A stretch of DNA of 64,000 nt from Limnohabitans sp. Rim47 (GCF_001517545.1 NZ_FBYA01000004.1:62001-126000), one strand, 5' to 3'. Counted from the stretch's first letter, positions 48,167 to 58,278 are shown. A program made the numbers and translations. Notes: a model not told the origin generated them from the letters alone.

Positions 48167-49222
48167 ATGAAAACCCTAATCCTTCCCGTCGCCGGTCGTT
48201 CCTCCCGATTCCCCGGCATGCGTCCAAAATGGCTGCTAACGATGCCCGACGGCAAGCTCATGCTGGAAAAAGCTGTGGAGAAGCTCGACATGTCTGACTA
48301 CGACCGGGTCGTTGTAGTCTGCCTGCGCGAACATCTCGAGGCCTATCTCACTGAAGAATCCCTTGCCACCGTACTGTCCGGCATTGGTCACTCCAATGTT
48401 GATGTTTGCGTCTTAGAGGAACCGACGTCGTCTCAATCAGAAACAGTTTCGCTTGCCCTTGAGCGCGCCGAAGTCGACGGCGCGTTTTTTGTCAAAGATT
48501 GTGACAACATGTTCCACGTCCGCTGGAACGGAGGCAATGAAATTGCAGTGCTTGACCTCAATAGCATCGGATTGGTCGACGCTAAGAACAAGAGTTATGT
48601 CAATGTCGACGCATTGGGCAATGTGTCCAACATCGTAGAGAAGCAGGTCATCAGTAACTTTTTCTGTTGTGGGGGCTATGGCTTCAGCAGCGCCGACACA
48701 TTCTTAAAATATTTCCGCTCAATAAAGAGCAATCAGGAAGTTTATCTCTCCCATGTGATCTACAGCATGTTAATGGGCGAAGAGAGCTTCCGAATGAAAC
48801 AAGCAGACGCGTATATTGACTGGGGCACACTGCGTGAGTACCGCCACTACACACGCTCATTTATCACAGTCTTTTGCGATGTCGACGGCGTTCTGCTTTA
48901 TAACGGCAGCAAATTCGCGAAGACCGGCTGGTGTACTGAGCCTATTGCTGAAAACTTACAGACGATTGAGCGATTACAAGCGTCCGGTCTTCTCTATTTA
49001 ATCATTACATCGAGTCGACCTGAATCTGAGGTTGACTATCTAAAAAAACGTCTTGCAGAGTTTGGTGTACACCCTAATCGTTACGTCATGGGACTACCTC
49101 ACACCCGCAGAATCCTTGTTAACGACTATTCACTTACAAATCCTTTTCCAGCCGCCATGTCGGTCAATTTGGAGCGAGATAGCAAGCTGCTTTCTTCAAT
49201 TCTCGATTCGATTAGCAGCTAA
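48167..49222 (+). CDS. Nucleotidyltransferase fused to a HAD-like phosphatase domain
   Basis: 351-residue two-domain protein. Residues 1-225 are a sugar-nucleotidyltransferase-like fold (PVAGRSSRFPGMRPKWLLTMPDGK, VKDCDNMF, YGFSSADTF and YIDWGTLREY). Residues 230-351 are a HAD-like domain starting with D238-V-D240 (FCDVDGVLLYNG), with an ITSSRPES motif II and late motif VNDYS. With the upstream kinase and epimerase it forms a small activation module for an unidentified precursor. The second domain could be a phosphatase or only regulatory. Confidence 0.8.
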   Translation: MKTLILPVAGRSSRFPGMRPKWLLTMPDGKLMLEKAVEKLDMSDYDRVVVVCLREHLEAYLTEESLATVLSGIGHSNVDVCVLEEPTSSQSETVSLALERAEVDGAFFVKDCDNMFHVRWNGGNEIAVLDLNSIGLVDAKNKSYVNVDALGNVSNIVEKQVISNFFCCGGYGFSSADTFLKYFRSIKSNQEVYLSHVIYSMLMGEESFRMKQADAYIDWGTLREYRHYTRSFITVFCDVDGVLLYNGSKFAKTGWCTEPIAENLQTIERLQASGLLYLIITSSRPESEVDYLKKRLAEFGVHPNRYVMGLPHTRRILVNDYSLTNPFPAAMSVNLERDSKLLSSILDSISS

Positions 49223-49243
49223 TTCTAATAATTCTTTAGAGTA

Positions 49244-50377
49244 GTGCACAAATTGAAACCCACTCGACAGCTTCACATCAGTTGCGCTCCGATCTGGCCT
49301 GCCAACTCAGGGTACAAGCAGTCGGTCCTCGGCCGTATCTGGGAATCAGTGTTGGCAGGCCACGACTTGCATGTACTTGCCCTTAACAACGAATCCACCA
49401 CGGCAAAAGGCAACAAAGAATTACCCATTGAGATCGCAGCGATTCGATATCAAGAAGTGAAGAACACAACCGTTCGAAACCCCTTGATAGAACTTTTAAA
49501 CCTGTTTACAACAGCACCTCGTTTTGCCCGAATTTTTTCAACGCTTGAATTTCGACACGCTGTCGACGTAGCCGTGGAGGCCGTCAATCCGGATGAAGTC
49601 ATTGCTGAGTCTGTCTGGGCACTGGGTGCAATCCAACGCAACGAATGGCATCGCGTCCACCTTGTCATACATGATGTGACATACCAGCTACTAAAGTCTT
49701 CAATGATTGGAGAGCGCTCCTGGATTCGCAAGCTATTTCATTGGCGTGATTTGCGGCGTTGCGAAGCTTTCGAAACCAGCGTATTGCAAAATTTTCCTGG
49801 CCGAATCACCTTTTTGACCAAGGAGGATAGAGATTACTATCAGCGTCGTTTTAACCTCACACCAGCCCGCTGTCTACTCGCAAGCAATAAGCTGATGATG
49901 GGCAAGCTGGATCGACATGTTCAGCGTAGCTCGCCGTTCCTACTATTCCCTGGCAGCGTGGAGTTCCATCAAAACTTCACAGCCGTTAAGTGGATGGCGG
50001 AAATGGTTTGGCCCCTATTAGATGAACGTTTTCGTGGTTTATTGACGATTGCTGTAACTGGGAGGGCTTCTGAAACCAACCGGCGACAATTAGAGGTGTT
50101 GGGAATGCCAGTCAAATGGACAGATGAAATTCCATATGAACAACTCAACGAACTTTATCGTTCATGCGTTTGTCTGGTATCCCCGATCATCAGCGGGACT
50201 GGCATCAAAGTGAAGAATTTAGAGGCAGTAACCAAGGGCATTCCCTTGGTTACAACTCATCTCTCTGCTCGGGGAATAGATTCGCCACTACTCTATCGTG
50301 CAGTTGATGATTCGGCCGAGGCATTTGTTGCAGTGCTCGGTGCTTGTATCAAGCATGAACTTGGTAGGAGACCGTGA
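49244..50377 (+). CDS. Glycosyltransferase, GT4-like
   Basis: 377-residue GT-B type protein with the C-terminal nucleotide-sugar half: FPGSVEFHQNFTAVKWM, YEQLNELYRSCVCLVSPIISGTGIKVKNLEAVTKGIPLVTT. The latter is the E-x7-E-like donor-binding region of GT4 enzymes. Start at GTG 49244; no ATG near. Overlaps the next gene by 4 bases (GTGA). Sugar unknown. Confidence 0.8.
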   Translation: MHKLKPTRQLHISCAPIWPANSGYKQSVLGRIWESVLAGHDLHVLALNNESTTAKGNKELPIEIAAIRYQEVKNTTVRNPLIELLNLFTTAPRFARIFSTLEFRHAVDVAVEAVNPDEVIAESVWALGAIQRNEWHRVHLVIHDVTYQLLKSSMIGERSWIRKLFHWRDLRRCEAFETSVLQNFPGRITFLTKEDRDYYQRRFNLTPARCLLASNKLMMGKLDRHVQRSSPFLLFPGSVEFHQNFTAVKWMAEMVWPLLDERFRGLLTIAVTGRASETNRRQLEVLGMPVKWTDEIPYEQLNELYRSCVCLVSPIISGTGIKVKNLEAVTKGIPLVTTHLSARGIDSPLLYRAVDDSAEAFVAVLGACIKHELGRRP

Positions 50378-51408
50378 AGAGATTAAATAATTCTGTTAGG
50401 AACGCGCTTTATCTCGTGCTGTGTGTGCCATTGACGCTGCTTGTTTCCCTGCGAGGCGACACCCGAGATACATTCAATTATCTTGAAGTCTATCGCGGCT
50501 TGACCTCTTTCCCATGGAACCCAGCAGATTTTCAAGATGAATACTTTATGGAGTGGGGATTTGGCATACTAACCAGCCTCACTAAACAACTGGCAATCCC
50601 GCCTGAAGGTCTTTTTTTTATTGTTTCCTCTTTTACATTCTTAGCGATTGCGAAAGCCTCAATAAGATTGGGACTTGAGCCATGGAGTGCGCTGCCGTTT
50701 TATCTATGCACTTTTTTTTTGACGCAACAGTTCATGCAAATTCGACAGGGGTTAGCCGTTGCCATTGCTTTCTGGACAATATCGATAATTATTCAACGTC
50801 CTCAATCTTGGCTAAAAGCTGCAATCCTCACACTCTCGGGGGCACTTTTTCATGTAGTGTCTGTTATTCCAATAGCAGTAGCGATAATTATTACTCGTCT
50901 TACTCCAGATCATCGTAGCCATAAAAATTGGTACTGGGTCGCGACAACATTAGGAGCAATAATTGGAGCATGCTGGCTTGCATCGTCTACTGATCTGTTT
51001 ACATTAACGACGCGCATCAGCAACTATATTGGGGATGAGGAATTTGGTTCAGCACGTAGTATCACCGAGCCAGCGAATCTAAGGGCCATAATGGTTACCT
51101 TAGCATTTGTTACTCTGCGCCCAAGTGCAGATCGCCCTTGGTTTAAAGCATATATGTCGCTACTCGGCTTATATATTGCACATCTCGGCATCAGAATTGG
51201 CTTTATTGATATTGCAATTTTAAGCGGTCGCATCGGTTCAGCACTAGGTTTTTCTGAAATATTTCTACTTCCACTGTTAATAAAAGATCAAATCAAGAGT
51301 CGTCGCTGGCGGATCGTATTAACCACTGGCTATATGTTTCTACATCTCTCTATTTCGCTCCTGATTTTTGTGCCTTTCCTGATCGAGGATTATTTCAGGC
51401 CGCTCTAA
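50374..51408 (+). CDS. EpsG-like polysaccharide polymerase (Wzy)
   Basis: 344-residue membrane protein with about ten hydrophobic segments and an EpsG-type opening (DTFNYLEVYRGLTSFPW, then FMEWGFGIL and QQFMQIRQGLAVAIAFW). Expected to polymerise repeat units at the periplasmic face. Starts at GTG 50374 coupled to the glycosyltransferase. Noticeably AT-richer than genes outside the locus. Confidence 0.82.
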   Translation: MKRLNNSVRNALYLVLCVPLTLLVSLRGDTRDTFNYLEVYRGLTSFPWNPADFQDEYFMEWGFGILTSLTKQLAIPPEGLFFIVSSFTFLAIAKASIRLGLEPWSALPFYLCTFFLTQQFMQIRQGLAVAIAFWTISIIIQRPQSWLKAAILTLSGALFHVVSVIPIAVAIIITRLTPDHRSHKNWYWVATTLGAIIGACWLASSTDLFTLTTRISNYIGDEEFGSARSITEPANLRAIMVTLAFVTLRPSADRPWFKAYMSLLGLYIAHLGIRIGFIDIAILSGRIGSALGFSEIFLLPLLIKDQIKSRRWRIVLTTGYMFLHLSISLLIFVPFLIEDYFRPL

Positions 51409-51449
51409 CGAAAATTGTTCCTTTACAACGACGCACATAAATTAACAAC

Positions 51450-52385
51450 ATGAGAATAGTTCTTCTTGGCGGTACCGGGTTCATCGGGCAGCACTTCGCC
51501 CGTTTGTTTCGGTTTTCTGCAGAAATTGTCGTTATCAGCAGAAGTAGGCCACCTGCTGCGAGTATGTTGAATGGAGTTGGCTACATTCAAGGCGACTGCG
51601 TTTCGCAGGAATTTCTTCGCCAGGTGCTCCAGATCGATGACTACGTCATTTATTTGGCCTACAACTCGGTGCCAAAAACCTCTTTTGAGGATCCATTACG
51701 CGACATCCAAGAGAACTTGCCGTTAGCCATCAGTTTACTTAGCGTACTGCGTGATGTGCCTGTGAAGCGCCTGTTATACGTATCCTCGGGCGGAACTGTC
51801 TACGGACCGGCGAATTTAGAATGTTTGATATCTGAGCTACATTCTACACATCCCATTTCACCGTATGGCATTACTAAATTGGCGATTGAGAAGTATTGTC
51901 AAATGTACGCACGGCTTTTTGGCATTCCAGTTGTTATTGCTCGCCCGTCAAATCCATTTGGACCAGGACAAGCACCTTACCGCGGTCAGGGGTTTATAGC
52001 CACAGCAATCGCCAAGATTTTGCAAGGTGAGGAGATTCCTGTTTTTGGTGAAAACGGCACCGTGCGTGACTACCTTTACATTGACGACTTATGTACTGCA
52101 TTGAAAATATTGCTGGACTGCGAGATTGAACCAGGAGATATTTTTAATATAGGCTCAGAAAATGGTATGAACAACCTTGAAGTCCTGCAATCCATAGCCA
52201 AGGCTACAAAAATTGAATTTTCGAACCACAAGCTCAATTTTCTTCCAGCCCGAAATTTTGATGTGGCATACAACGTTCTGAATAGCGAAAAGATAAAGGC
52301 ACTGGGTTGGCGACGGATGACGAGCTTGGGCCAAGGTCTTGTACCTACCGTTAAATGGGTCAAAGGAAATCTTGGCGTAGTATGA
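51450..52385 (+). CDS. NAD-dependent epimerase/dehydratase (extended SDR)
   Basis: 311-residue SDR: LLGGTGFIGQHFA at the N-terminus, LLYVSSGGTVYGP (Ser), Y-x3-K in YGITKLAIEKYCQMY, and ARPSNPFGPGQ. Resembles UDP-glucose 4-epimerase-like enzymes of EPS clusters. ATGA overlap with the next gene. Substrate unknown. Confidence 0.85.
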   Translation: MRIVLLGGTGFIGQHFARLFRFSAEIVVISRSRPPAASMLNGVGYIQGDCVSQEFLRQVLQIDDYVIYLAYNSVPKTSFEDPLRDIQENLPLAISLLSVLRDVPVKRLLYVSSGGTVYGPANLECLISELHSTHPISPYGITKLAIEKYCQMYARLFGIPVVIARPSNPFGPGQAPYRGQGFIATAIAKILQGEEIPVFGENGTVRDYLYIDDLCTALKILLDCEIEPGDIFNIGSENGMNNLEVLQSIAKATKIEFSNHKLNFLPARNFDVAYNVLNSEKIKALGWRRMTSLGQGLVPTVKWVKGNLGVV

Positions 52386-53497
52386 AGAAAATTCTTTTTA
52401 TAATCTCTTCTCTGAAACGATGTGGACCTGTCAATATACTTTTCGATATCATCAAGTATGTAGATGGCTCCAAATACACCACCCATATTCTTACACTGCG
52501 TAGCGAAGAAGATGATAGCCGCTGGAATGAGTTTGTTGATCTCGGCTCCACTGTAACTAAACTAGATATAAGGGGTGGTTTTTTATGGATTCTAAGCGTG
52601 TTGCGATTACGAGCAGCAGTCGATCGCATTCAACCTGATGTCTTGCACTGTATAGGTTTTCGCGCTGACTTTCTCGCATCTTTGTGCCTCAATAAACACA
52701 AAAAACTCAGTTCCCAACTCAACTTCCCGTTTGAAGATTACGTCATGACGTATGGGCGGGTGGTCGGAGGCGGTATGGCGCAACTTACTGCTTGGGCACT
52801 AAAAAGGCATGACGTAGCTGTGGCGTGCGCTAACGATGTCGCAATCAGGATGGCGGGCCATGGGGTTCCTTGCCGAGTGGTTTATAACGCTATCGATATT
52901 GAGCTGTTTACTCCCCCAAACCCGCTCGAACGTCAAAACCAAAGGGCCAAACTGGGCATTCCTAGTGACATAAAATACGTGTTCATTTTTGTTGGCGTTC
53001 TTACCGATCGAAAACAACCCTTGATTGCACTCCGGGCCTTTCTGAGATTCAAAGAGATACATCCAGATGCCATTTTATTGATATTAGGCGATGGTCCGGA
53101 ATTAAAATCATGCTGCGAACTGATTCAGGGCGTTGATGGTGTTGTCTTCGCGGGCCGTGTCAGTGCCACTCTACCGTATTTAATTGCGAGTGATGCTTAT
53201 ATCGCTACATCTAAAGCTGAAGGTATGCCATTGTCTGTCGTTGAGGGCATGGCAATGCGCTTACCTGTAGTATTATCAGACATTAAGCCTCACCAAGAAA
53301 TTCTAGCAATCGACCCTCAGGCAGGCGTTCTTGCACGTACAGGCTCAGTCGATGAGACCTTTCAGGCAATGATTGAATTAGTTGGGAGCGATCTGATAAT
53401 ACGAGGCGCTCACGCTAGAAATATTGTCGAACATGAATTGAATTCGAAAGTCATGTCGATGAAGTACCAAGGTATCTATGCCGAGTTGATGACCTAA
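52382..53497 (+). CDS. Glycosyltransferase, GT4 family
   Basis: 371-residue GT-B enzyme: N-terminal acceptor half (KRCGPVNILFDIIKYVD), then KYVFIFVGVLTDRKQPLIALRAF, ILGDGPELKSC and the donor-site EGMPLSVVEGMAMRLPVVLSD. Starts at ATG 52382 overlapping the epimerase stop. AT-rich. Sugar unknown. Confidence 0.88.
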   Translation: MKKILFIISSLKRCGPVNILFDIIKYVDGSKYTTHILTLRSEEDDSRWNEFVDLGSTVTKLDIRGGFLWILSVLRLRAAVDRIQPDVLHCIGFRADFLASLCLNKHKKLSSQLNFPFEDYVMTYGRVVGGGMAQLTAWALKRHDVAVACANDVAIRMAGHGVPCRVVYNAIDIELFTPPNPLERQNQRAKLGIPSDIKYVFIFVGVLTDRKQPLIALRAFLRFKEIHPDAILLILGDGPELKSCCELIQGVDGVVFAGRVSATLPYLIASDAYIATSKAEGMPLSVVEGMAMRLPVVLSDIKPHQEILAIDPQAGVLARTGSVDETFQAMIELVGSDLIIRGAHARNIVEHELNSKVMSMKYQGIYAELMT

Positions 53498-53559
53498 TTT
53501 TGATCTCATTAACTCAGTATGACTGCTAATTCTTCTTCATTCACCTCCACTAATCACAC

Positions 53560-54555
53560 ATGAGAGTTTCTATAATTGCTGGCGGCGCTGGATTTATAGG
53601 CTGCAATTTACTACCCATCCTTGCCAAGGAGGATCGTCACCTGATGGTTCTGGACAATCTTTGTCGCGGCCGCGCGGAATACTTAGACCCTGTTCGAGAA
53701 ACATCTCCCGGGCGAATTCATTTTTCGAATGTGGACCTATCCGATCGTGATGCCACTACTGCAGCATTCGCCGCTGCAGCGCAGATTGGCGTCATTGACG
53801 AGGTATGGCATTTGGCCGCTAATTCGGACATCCCCGCAGGCGTTATGGATGCAGGTGTCGACCTTCGCGATACATTTATGACGACTTTCTCTCTGTTGGA
53901 GTGTATGAAAGCTCACCGGGTCGGTGTGCTGCATTTCGCGTCAAGTTCGGCGATCTATGGTGACCTTGGTAACGTGCCTTTGCATGAGGCAATCGGACCA
54001 CTGTTGCCAATTTCCAACTATGGGGCAATGAAGCTAGCTTCTGAGGCGCTCATTGCAGCAGCGGCGGAATCTTTTCTAAAGCAAGCCAACCTCTTCCGTT
54101 TCCCCAATGTCGTCGGTGCCCCGGCTACACACGGCGTAATCTTGGATTTCATCAATAAACTCAAGGTCGACGCCGACCACCTTGACGTCCTCGGTGATGG
54201 CACGCAACAAAAAGCCTACCTGCATGTGTCGGACCTTGTGGATGCAATGATGCACATCCGGCGCGCCGCCCAGCTACCCAAGATCTTCCCGATCAACATT
54301 GGTCCGGTCGACGACGGCGTAACGGTCCGCTTCATAGCCCATGCTGTTACCGCGCGGGTGCGCCCGAAAGCTGACATCCGTTTCGGCATCGGCAACAAGG
54401 GCTGGATTGGCGACGTGCCCAAGTTCTATTACTCCGTCGAGCGTCTGCGCCAGGCAGGCTGGACCCCTAGCCGTAATTCCGCCGACGCCGTGTGTCACGC
54501 CATCGACCAGATCGCGACGCAGGAAGGGTTCGCGGCGGGGGGATCGCATGGCTAA
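53560..54555 (+). CDS. NAD-dependent epimerase/dehydratase (extended SDR)
   Basis: 331-residue SDR: AGGAGFIGCNLL at the N-terminus, VWHLAANSDIPAGVMDAGVD, FASSSAIYGD (Ser) and Y-x3-K in YGAMKLASEAL. Resembles dTDP/GDP/UDP-sugar epimerases. Base composition rises in GC within this gene toward its 3' end, near the start of the heptose block. Overlaps the next gene by 8 bases. Confidence 0.85.
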   Translation: MRVSIIAGGAGFIGCNLLPILAKEDRHLMVLDNLCRGRAEYLDPVRETSPGRIHFSNVDLSDRDATTAAFAAAAQIGVIDEVWHLAANSDIPAGVMDAGVDLRDTFMTTFSLLECMKAHRVGVLHFASSSAIYGDLGNVPLHEAIGPLLPISNYGAMKLASEALIAAAAESFLKQANLFRFPNVVGAPATHGVILDFINKLKVDADHLDVLGDGTQQKAYLHVSDLVDAMMHIRRAAQLPKIFPINIGPVDDGVTVRFIAHAVTARVRPKADIRFGIGNKGWIGDVPKFYYSVERLRQAGWTPSRNSADAVCHAIDQIATQEGFAAGGSHG

Positions 54556-55357
54556 CGCCCCGAAGGTGACGCTACTTGTTCCTGCCTTTAACGAGCCTGA
54601 ACATATCCTGGAGCAGAGCCTGACTAGCGTGATGGCACAGACCTTCACCGACTTCGAGTGCATCGTGGTCGATGAAAGTACCCGCCCGGAAGCCGCGCAG
54701 GCCTGCCAGCGCATTTGCGCGCGCGACCCGCGTTTTCGCTACATCCATCCGACTGAGCGCCTTGGTCTACCCGGCAGTCTCAACCTCGCCATATCTATGG
54801 CCAGGGCCAAGTTGCTGGCTCGCTTCGACTCCGATGACATCTGCCTACCGGAACGGCTCGACGTCCAGGTGACGTTCATGGACGCGCATCCGGACATCGG
54901 CGTCGTCGGCGCGGGGCTGCAGTTGATCGATGAGACCGGCCGACCGACTGCAGAACGCCACTACCCAGAGCGCTCCGATGACATCGCGCGCAAGCTTCAT
55001 TTCACTTCCACGCTGGCTCATCCGACGGTCATGTACCGCACCGATATCGTCAAGCGCTTCGGTGGCTACGATCCGACGTTCCGCTTTGCAGAGGATCTCG
55101 ATCTCTGGCTTCGGTGGCTAAACCGTGGTGTGAAATTCGCGAACGTTCCGGAAGTGCTTGTGAAATACAGGCAGGCGCAGACGTGCCGCCATCCTACCCA
55201 CTGGCGCTTCAACCTCCGGGCGCGAGTGCGGAACTTCGGGTCTAGCCACCTGCTGCGCCGCGTCGCCGGGATCGCCTGTATCGGCATCTGGTCAATCCTC
55301 CCTTCCATTGTGCAGGAGTCGATTTTCCGGTTAATGCTCCTACGTGACCGTCCCTAA
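54548..55357 (+). CDS. Glycosyltransferase, GT2 family
   Basis: 269-residue GT-A enzyme: VTLLVPAFNEPEHILEQSLTSVM, the DxD-type metal site in ARFDSDDICLPERLDVQ, and the acceptor-side FAEDLDLWLRWL (ED motif). A weakly hydrophobic C-terminal stretch may attach it to the membrane. ATG 54548 is chosen for family N-terminus; the frame is open 69 codons upstream within the epimerase. GC-rich like the next genes. Confidence 0.9.
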   Translation: MANAPKVTLLVPAFNEPEHILEQSLTSVMAQTFTDFECIVVDESTRPEAAQACQRICARDPRFRYIHPTERLGLPGSLNLAISMARAKLLARFDSDDICLPERLDVQVTFMDAHPDIGVVGAGLQLIDETGRPTAERHYPERSDDIARKLHFTSTLAHPTVMYRTDIVKRFGGYDPTFRFAEDLDLWLRWLNRGVKFANVPEVLVKYRQAQTCRHPTHWRFNLRARVRNFGSSHLLRRVAGIACIGIWSILPSIVQESIFRLMLLRDRP

Positions 55358-55365
55358 ATAGCACC

Positions 55366-57291
55366 ATGACTTCGTCCCCCACGTTCCTCTGCAACGTCGC
55401 CATCCTCGCGGGAGGCCAGGGCACCCGCTTAGCTAGCCGCTCCGGCGATATGCCCAAGCCTATGGTCCGGGTGATGGGCAAACCGGTACTGCAGCACCAG
55501 ATTGAGCTCTGCCGCAAGCACGGATTCATCGACATCGCCCTGCTGGTCCATCACCGGCACGAGACTATCTCAGATTTCTTTGGAGACGGCTCGAAATTCG
55601 GCGTCCGCATCCGCTACGAGGTGGAGGAAACGCCGCGCGGTACCTCCGGCGCGCTGCGAGACGCGCTACACGCACTCAAGCCGCAGTTCCTGCTGCTGTA
55701 CGGCGACACCTACCTCGACATCGACCTGAGTCGATTCTTCGGCACGCATCTGGCCTCCGACGCGAATGCCACGCTGTTTCTGCACCCGAATGACCATCCC
55801 TACGATTCTGATCTAGTCGACATCGACGATAGTGGGTACGTGCGCGACATCTACCCCTATCCGCATCCGGAAGGCCAGGACCTGCGCAACCTAGTGAACG
55901 CCGCGCTTTACGCCATCCGCAACGAGTCCCTGCCCTTGGTCACGCCCGAAACCGGCAAGGCCGACATCGCCAAGCACATGTTCCCCGCAATGCTCGCCCA
56001 AGGCTTGCGGCTGCACGGCTATGCCACGCCTGAGTACATCAAGGACATGGGTACGCCGGACCGCCTCGACAAGGTCGAGCGTGACATCGAAGTAGGCTTG
56101 CCAGAGAGGCTGTCCTGGCGTGGGCTACGCAAAGCGGTTTTCTTGGATCGGGATGGCACCTTGAACCACGAGGTCAACCACCTGAAGTCTCCCGACCAGA
56201 TCGAGTTGCTCCCAGGGGTCGGCGAGGCCGTGCGGCAGATCAACCGGGCAGGCCTGCTGGCTGTACTCACCACCAACCAGCCAGTTATCGCTCGTGGCGA
56301 CGTGACGATCGAAGAACTTCATCGGATTCACGCCCGCCTGGAGAGCCTGCTCGGCTCACAGCGCGCCTACCTCGACGCCATCTACTATTGCCCGCATCAC
56401 CCGGACAAGGGATTCGAGGACGAGGTCCCGCCGCTGAAGATCGTCTGCGAATGCCGCAAGCCCGCGCCCGGCATGATCGAGCAAGCATCGCGGGATCTTG
56501 CCATTTCGCGAGAAGGCTCCTGGATGGTGGGCGACACGACCGCCGACATCGAGGCAGGTCGGCGCGCCGGCGTTCGCACGATACTGCTGCAAACAGGATA
56601 CGCGGGACGGGACGCAAAGCACGCCGGACGCCCGGATTATGTGGCCGCCAGCTTGTGCGACGCAGCCCAATGGATCACTGTGGGCCATGACCGTGCACGG
56701 CGCCAGCTGGCGCCCATCGCGTTGGCCGCGCTGGACCGCCGCGTCATCCTGATCGGCGGTCTGGCACGATCGGGCAAATCCTTCGCAGCGCAAGTGCTGA
56801 AGGAGCTGCTGCCGGTGCTTGGCAAGCCCGCCCATGTCGTCACTCTGGACGGCTGGCTCAAGCCCGGCGACCAGCGAGACGAAGGCACGGGCGTGCTCGA
56901 TCGTTACGACTTGGCGGCTGCGGCTTTTCGACTCGCGGAGATAGCCGGGGCGACGCAGCGCGTAGAGTTCCATGAACCGGTCTACGACCGCTTCAATCGC
57001 ACCACAGCCTCGCACGGCGAACGCCATTCTGTCGGTACAGATGACGTACTCATCATCGAGGGGGTTCCAGCACTTTGCCTCACCACGCTGATGCCATCCG
57101 CGCGCACGCTGAGGCTATTCATTAACGAGTCAGAGGATATTCGCCTTAAACGATTGAAGGGCGACTATGCCGCCCGCGGCTACGCAGAAGAAAAGATAAA
57201 TGAAGTTCTGAAAAGCCGAGCAAGCGACGAAACCCTGACAATCCGCAGATCTTCGGAATTCGCGGATCACATGATTGATTGGAAGAAGTAA
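55366..57291 (+). CDS. Trifunctional fusion: heptose-1-P guanylyltransferase (HddC-like), heptose bisphosphatase (GmhB-like) and P-loop kinase-like domain
   Basis: 641 residues, three domains. 1-245: nucleotidyltransferase with GGQGTRL (16-22), LLLYGDTYLDID and IKDMGTPDRL, resembling HddC. 255-445: HAD phosphatase with D261-R-D263-G-T, the GmhB zinc loop (CPHHPD ... CECRKP) and MVGDTTADIEAGRRAG. 450-641: uridine-kinase-like P-loop domain, GLARSGKS at 465-472. The first two would dephosphorylate heptose 1,7-bisphosphate and make GDP-D-glycero-alpha-D-manno-heptose; HddA and GmhA follow directly. The role of the kinase domain is unknown. GC-rich block. Confidence 0.88.
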   Translation: MTSSPTFLCNVAILAGGQGTRLASRSGDMPKPMVRVMGKPVLQHQIELCRKHGFIDIALLVHHRHETISDFFGDGSKFGVRIRYEVEETPRGTSGALRDALHALKPQFLLLYGDTYLDIDLSRFFGTHLASDANATLFLHPNDHPYDSDLVDIDDSGYVRDIYPYPHPEGQDLRNLVNAALYAIRNESLPLVTPETGKADIAKHMFPAMLAQGLRLHGYATPEYIKDMGTPDRLDKVERDIEVGLPERLSWRGLRKAVFLDRDGTLNHEVNHLKSPDQIELLPGVGEAVRQINRAGLLAVLTTNQPVIARGDVTIEELHRIHARLESLLGSQRAYLDAIYYCPHHPDKGFEDEVPPLKIVCECRKPAPGMIEQASRDLAISREGSWMVGDTTADIEAGRRAGVRTILLQTGYAGRDAKHAGRPDYVAASLCDAAQWITVGHDRARRQLAPIALAALDRRVILIGGLARSGKSFAAQVLKELLPVLGKPAHVVTLDGWLKPGDQRDEGTGVLDRYDLAAAAFRLAEIAGATQRVEFHEPVYDRFNRTTASHGERHSVGTDDVLIIEGVPALCLTTLMPSARTLRLFINESEDIRLKRLKGDYAARGYAEEKINEVLKSRASDETLTIRRSSEFADHMIDWKK

Positions 57292-58278
57292 ATGATTGTC
57301 AGCAAGACTCCCTTGAGGATGAGCTTTGTAGGCGGTGGAAGCGACTTGCCCGCCTACTATCGCGAGGAAATCGGCGCAGTGCTGTCGACATCGATCGACA
57401 AGTACATGTACATCTGCGTCAGCAAAAAGTTCGATGGGCGAATCCGGCTAAGCTACACAAAGACCGAGGACGTCCAGTCTCGGCATGAGATCGATCATCC
57501 GCTGGTCCGGCACGCGCTGGATGTGGTTGGAATCGACGGCGGCATCGAGATCGCCTCTATGGCGGACATTCCGTCCAAGGGCTCGGGCTTGGGGTCCTCC
57601 AGCACCTACACCGTGGGCCTACTGAATGCGCTGTACGCCTACCGTAACCGCTTCGCATCGAAGGAGACACTGGCGCGGCAGGCCTGCGAGATCGAGATCG
57701 ATCGCTGTGGCGAGCCGATCGGTAAGCAGGACCAGTACGCGGCGGCTTACGGCGGCCTCAACCTCATCCGCTTCCACCCGGACGACTCGGTGTCGGTCGA
57801 TCCCGTTATCTGCAAGCCCAGCTTGCTGCAGGAGATGGAGGATTCTACCTTGGTCTTCTTCACTGGCCGCACCCGCAGCGCCTCAGCCGTGCTTGCCAAT
57901 CAGTCGGCAGCGATGCAAGCTACCGACCGCCGCTTGCTGATGCGCCGGATGGTCGAGTTGGCCTTCGAAATGAAAGAGCAGCTCGAATCTGGCACGCTTG
58001 AGCATCTTGGTACGCTGCTCGACGAGAACTGGCGCCTCAAGGCCCAATTGACGGCGGGAATCACCGATCCGCAGATCGACGGCTGGTACGCCGCTGGATT
58101 GGCCAATGGCGCACTGGGCGGGAAGCTGCTCGGCGCAGGCAATGGTGGATTCATGATGTTCTACGCTCCTCCGGAGAGTCAAGCGAAGATTACCTCTGCG
58201 CTCTGCGATCTGCGGCCTGTAAAGTTCCGGTTTGATCGAACCGGAGCGCAAGTCGTTTTTTATCAACCGCAAATGTGA
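57292..58278 (+). CDS. hddA: D-glycero-alpha-D-manno-heptose-7-phosphate kinase
   Basis: 328-residue GHMP kinase that phosphorylates C1 of heptose 7-phosphate. Start motif KTPLRMSFVGGGSDLPAYY, ATP loop PSKGSGLGSSST, and the C-terminal GAGNGGFMMF motif. It begins on the base after the fusion gene stop, so the two are cotranslated. With GmhA and the upstream HddC/GmhB domains it completes the pathway to the GDP-activated heptose used in S-layer, capsule or O-antigen glycans. Confidence 0.92.
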   Translation: MIVSKTPLRMSFVGGGSDLPAYYREEIGAVLSTSIDKYMYICVSKKFDGRIRLSYTKTEDVQSRHEIDHPLVRHALDVVGIDGGIEIASMADIPSKGSGLGSSSTYTVGLLNALYAYRNRFASKETLARQACEIEIDRCGEPIGKQDQYAAAYGGLNLIRFHPDDSVSVDPVICKPSLLQEMEDSTLVFFTGRTRSASAVLANQSAAMQATDRRLLMRRMVELAFEMKEQLESGTLEHLGTLLDENWRLKAQLTAGITDPQIDGWYAAGLANGALGGKLLGAGNGGFMMFYAPPESQAKITSALCDLRPVKFRFDRTGAQVVFYQPQM

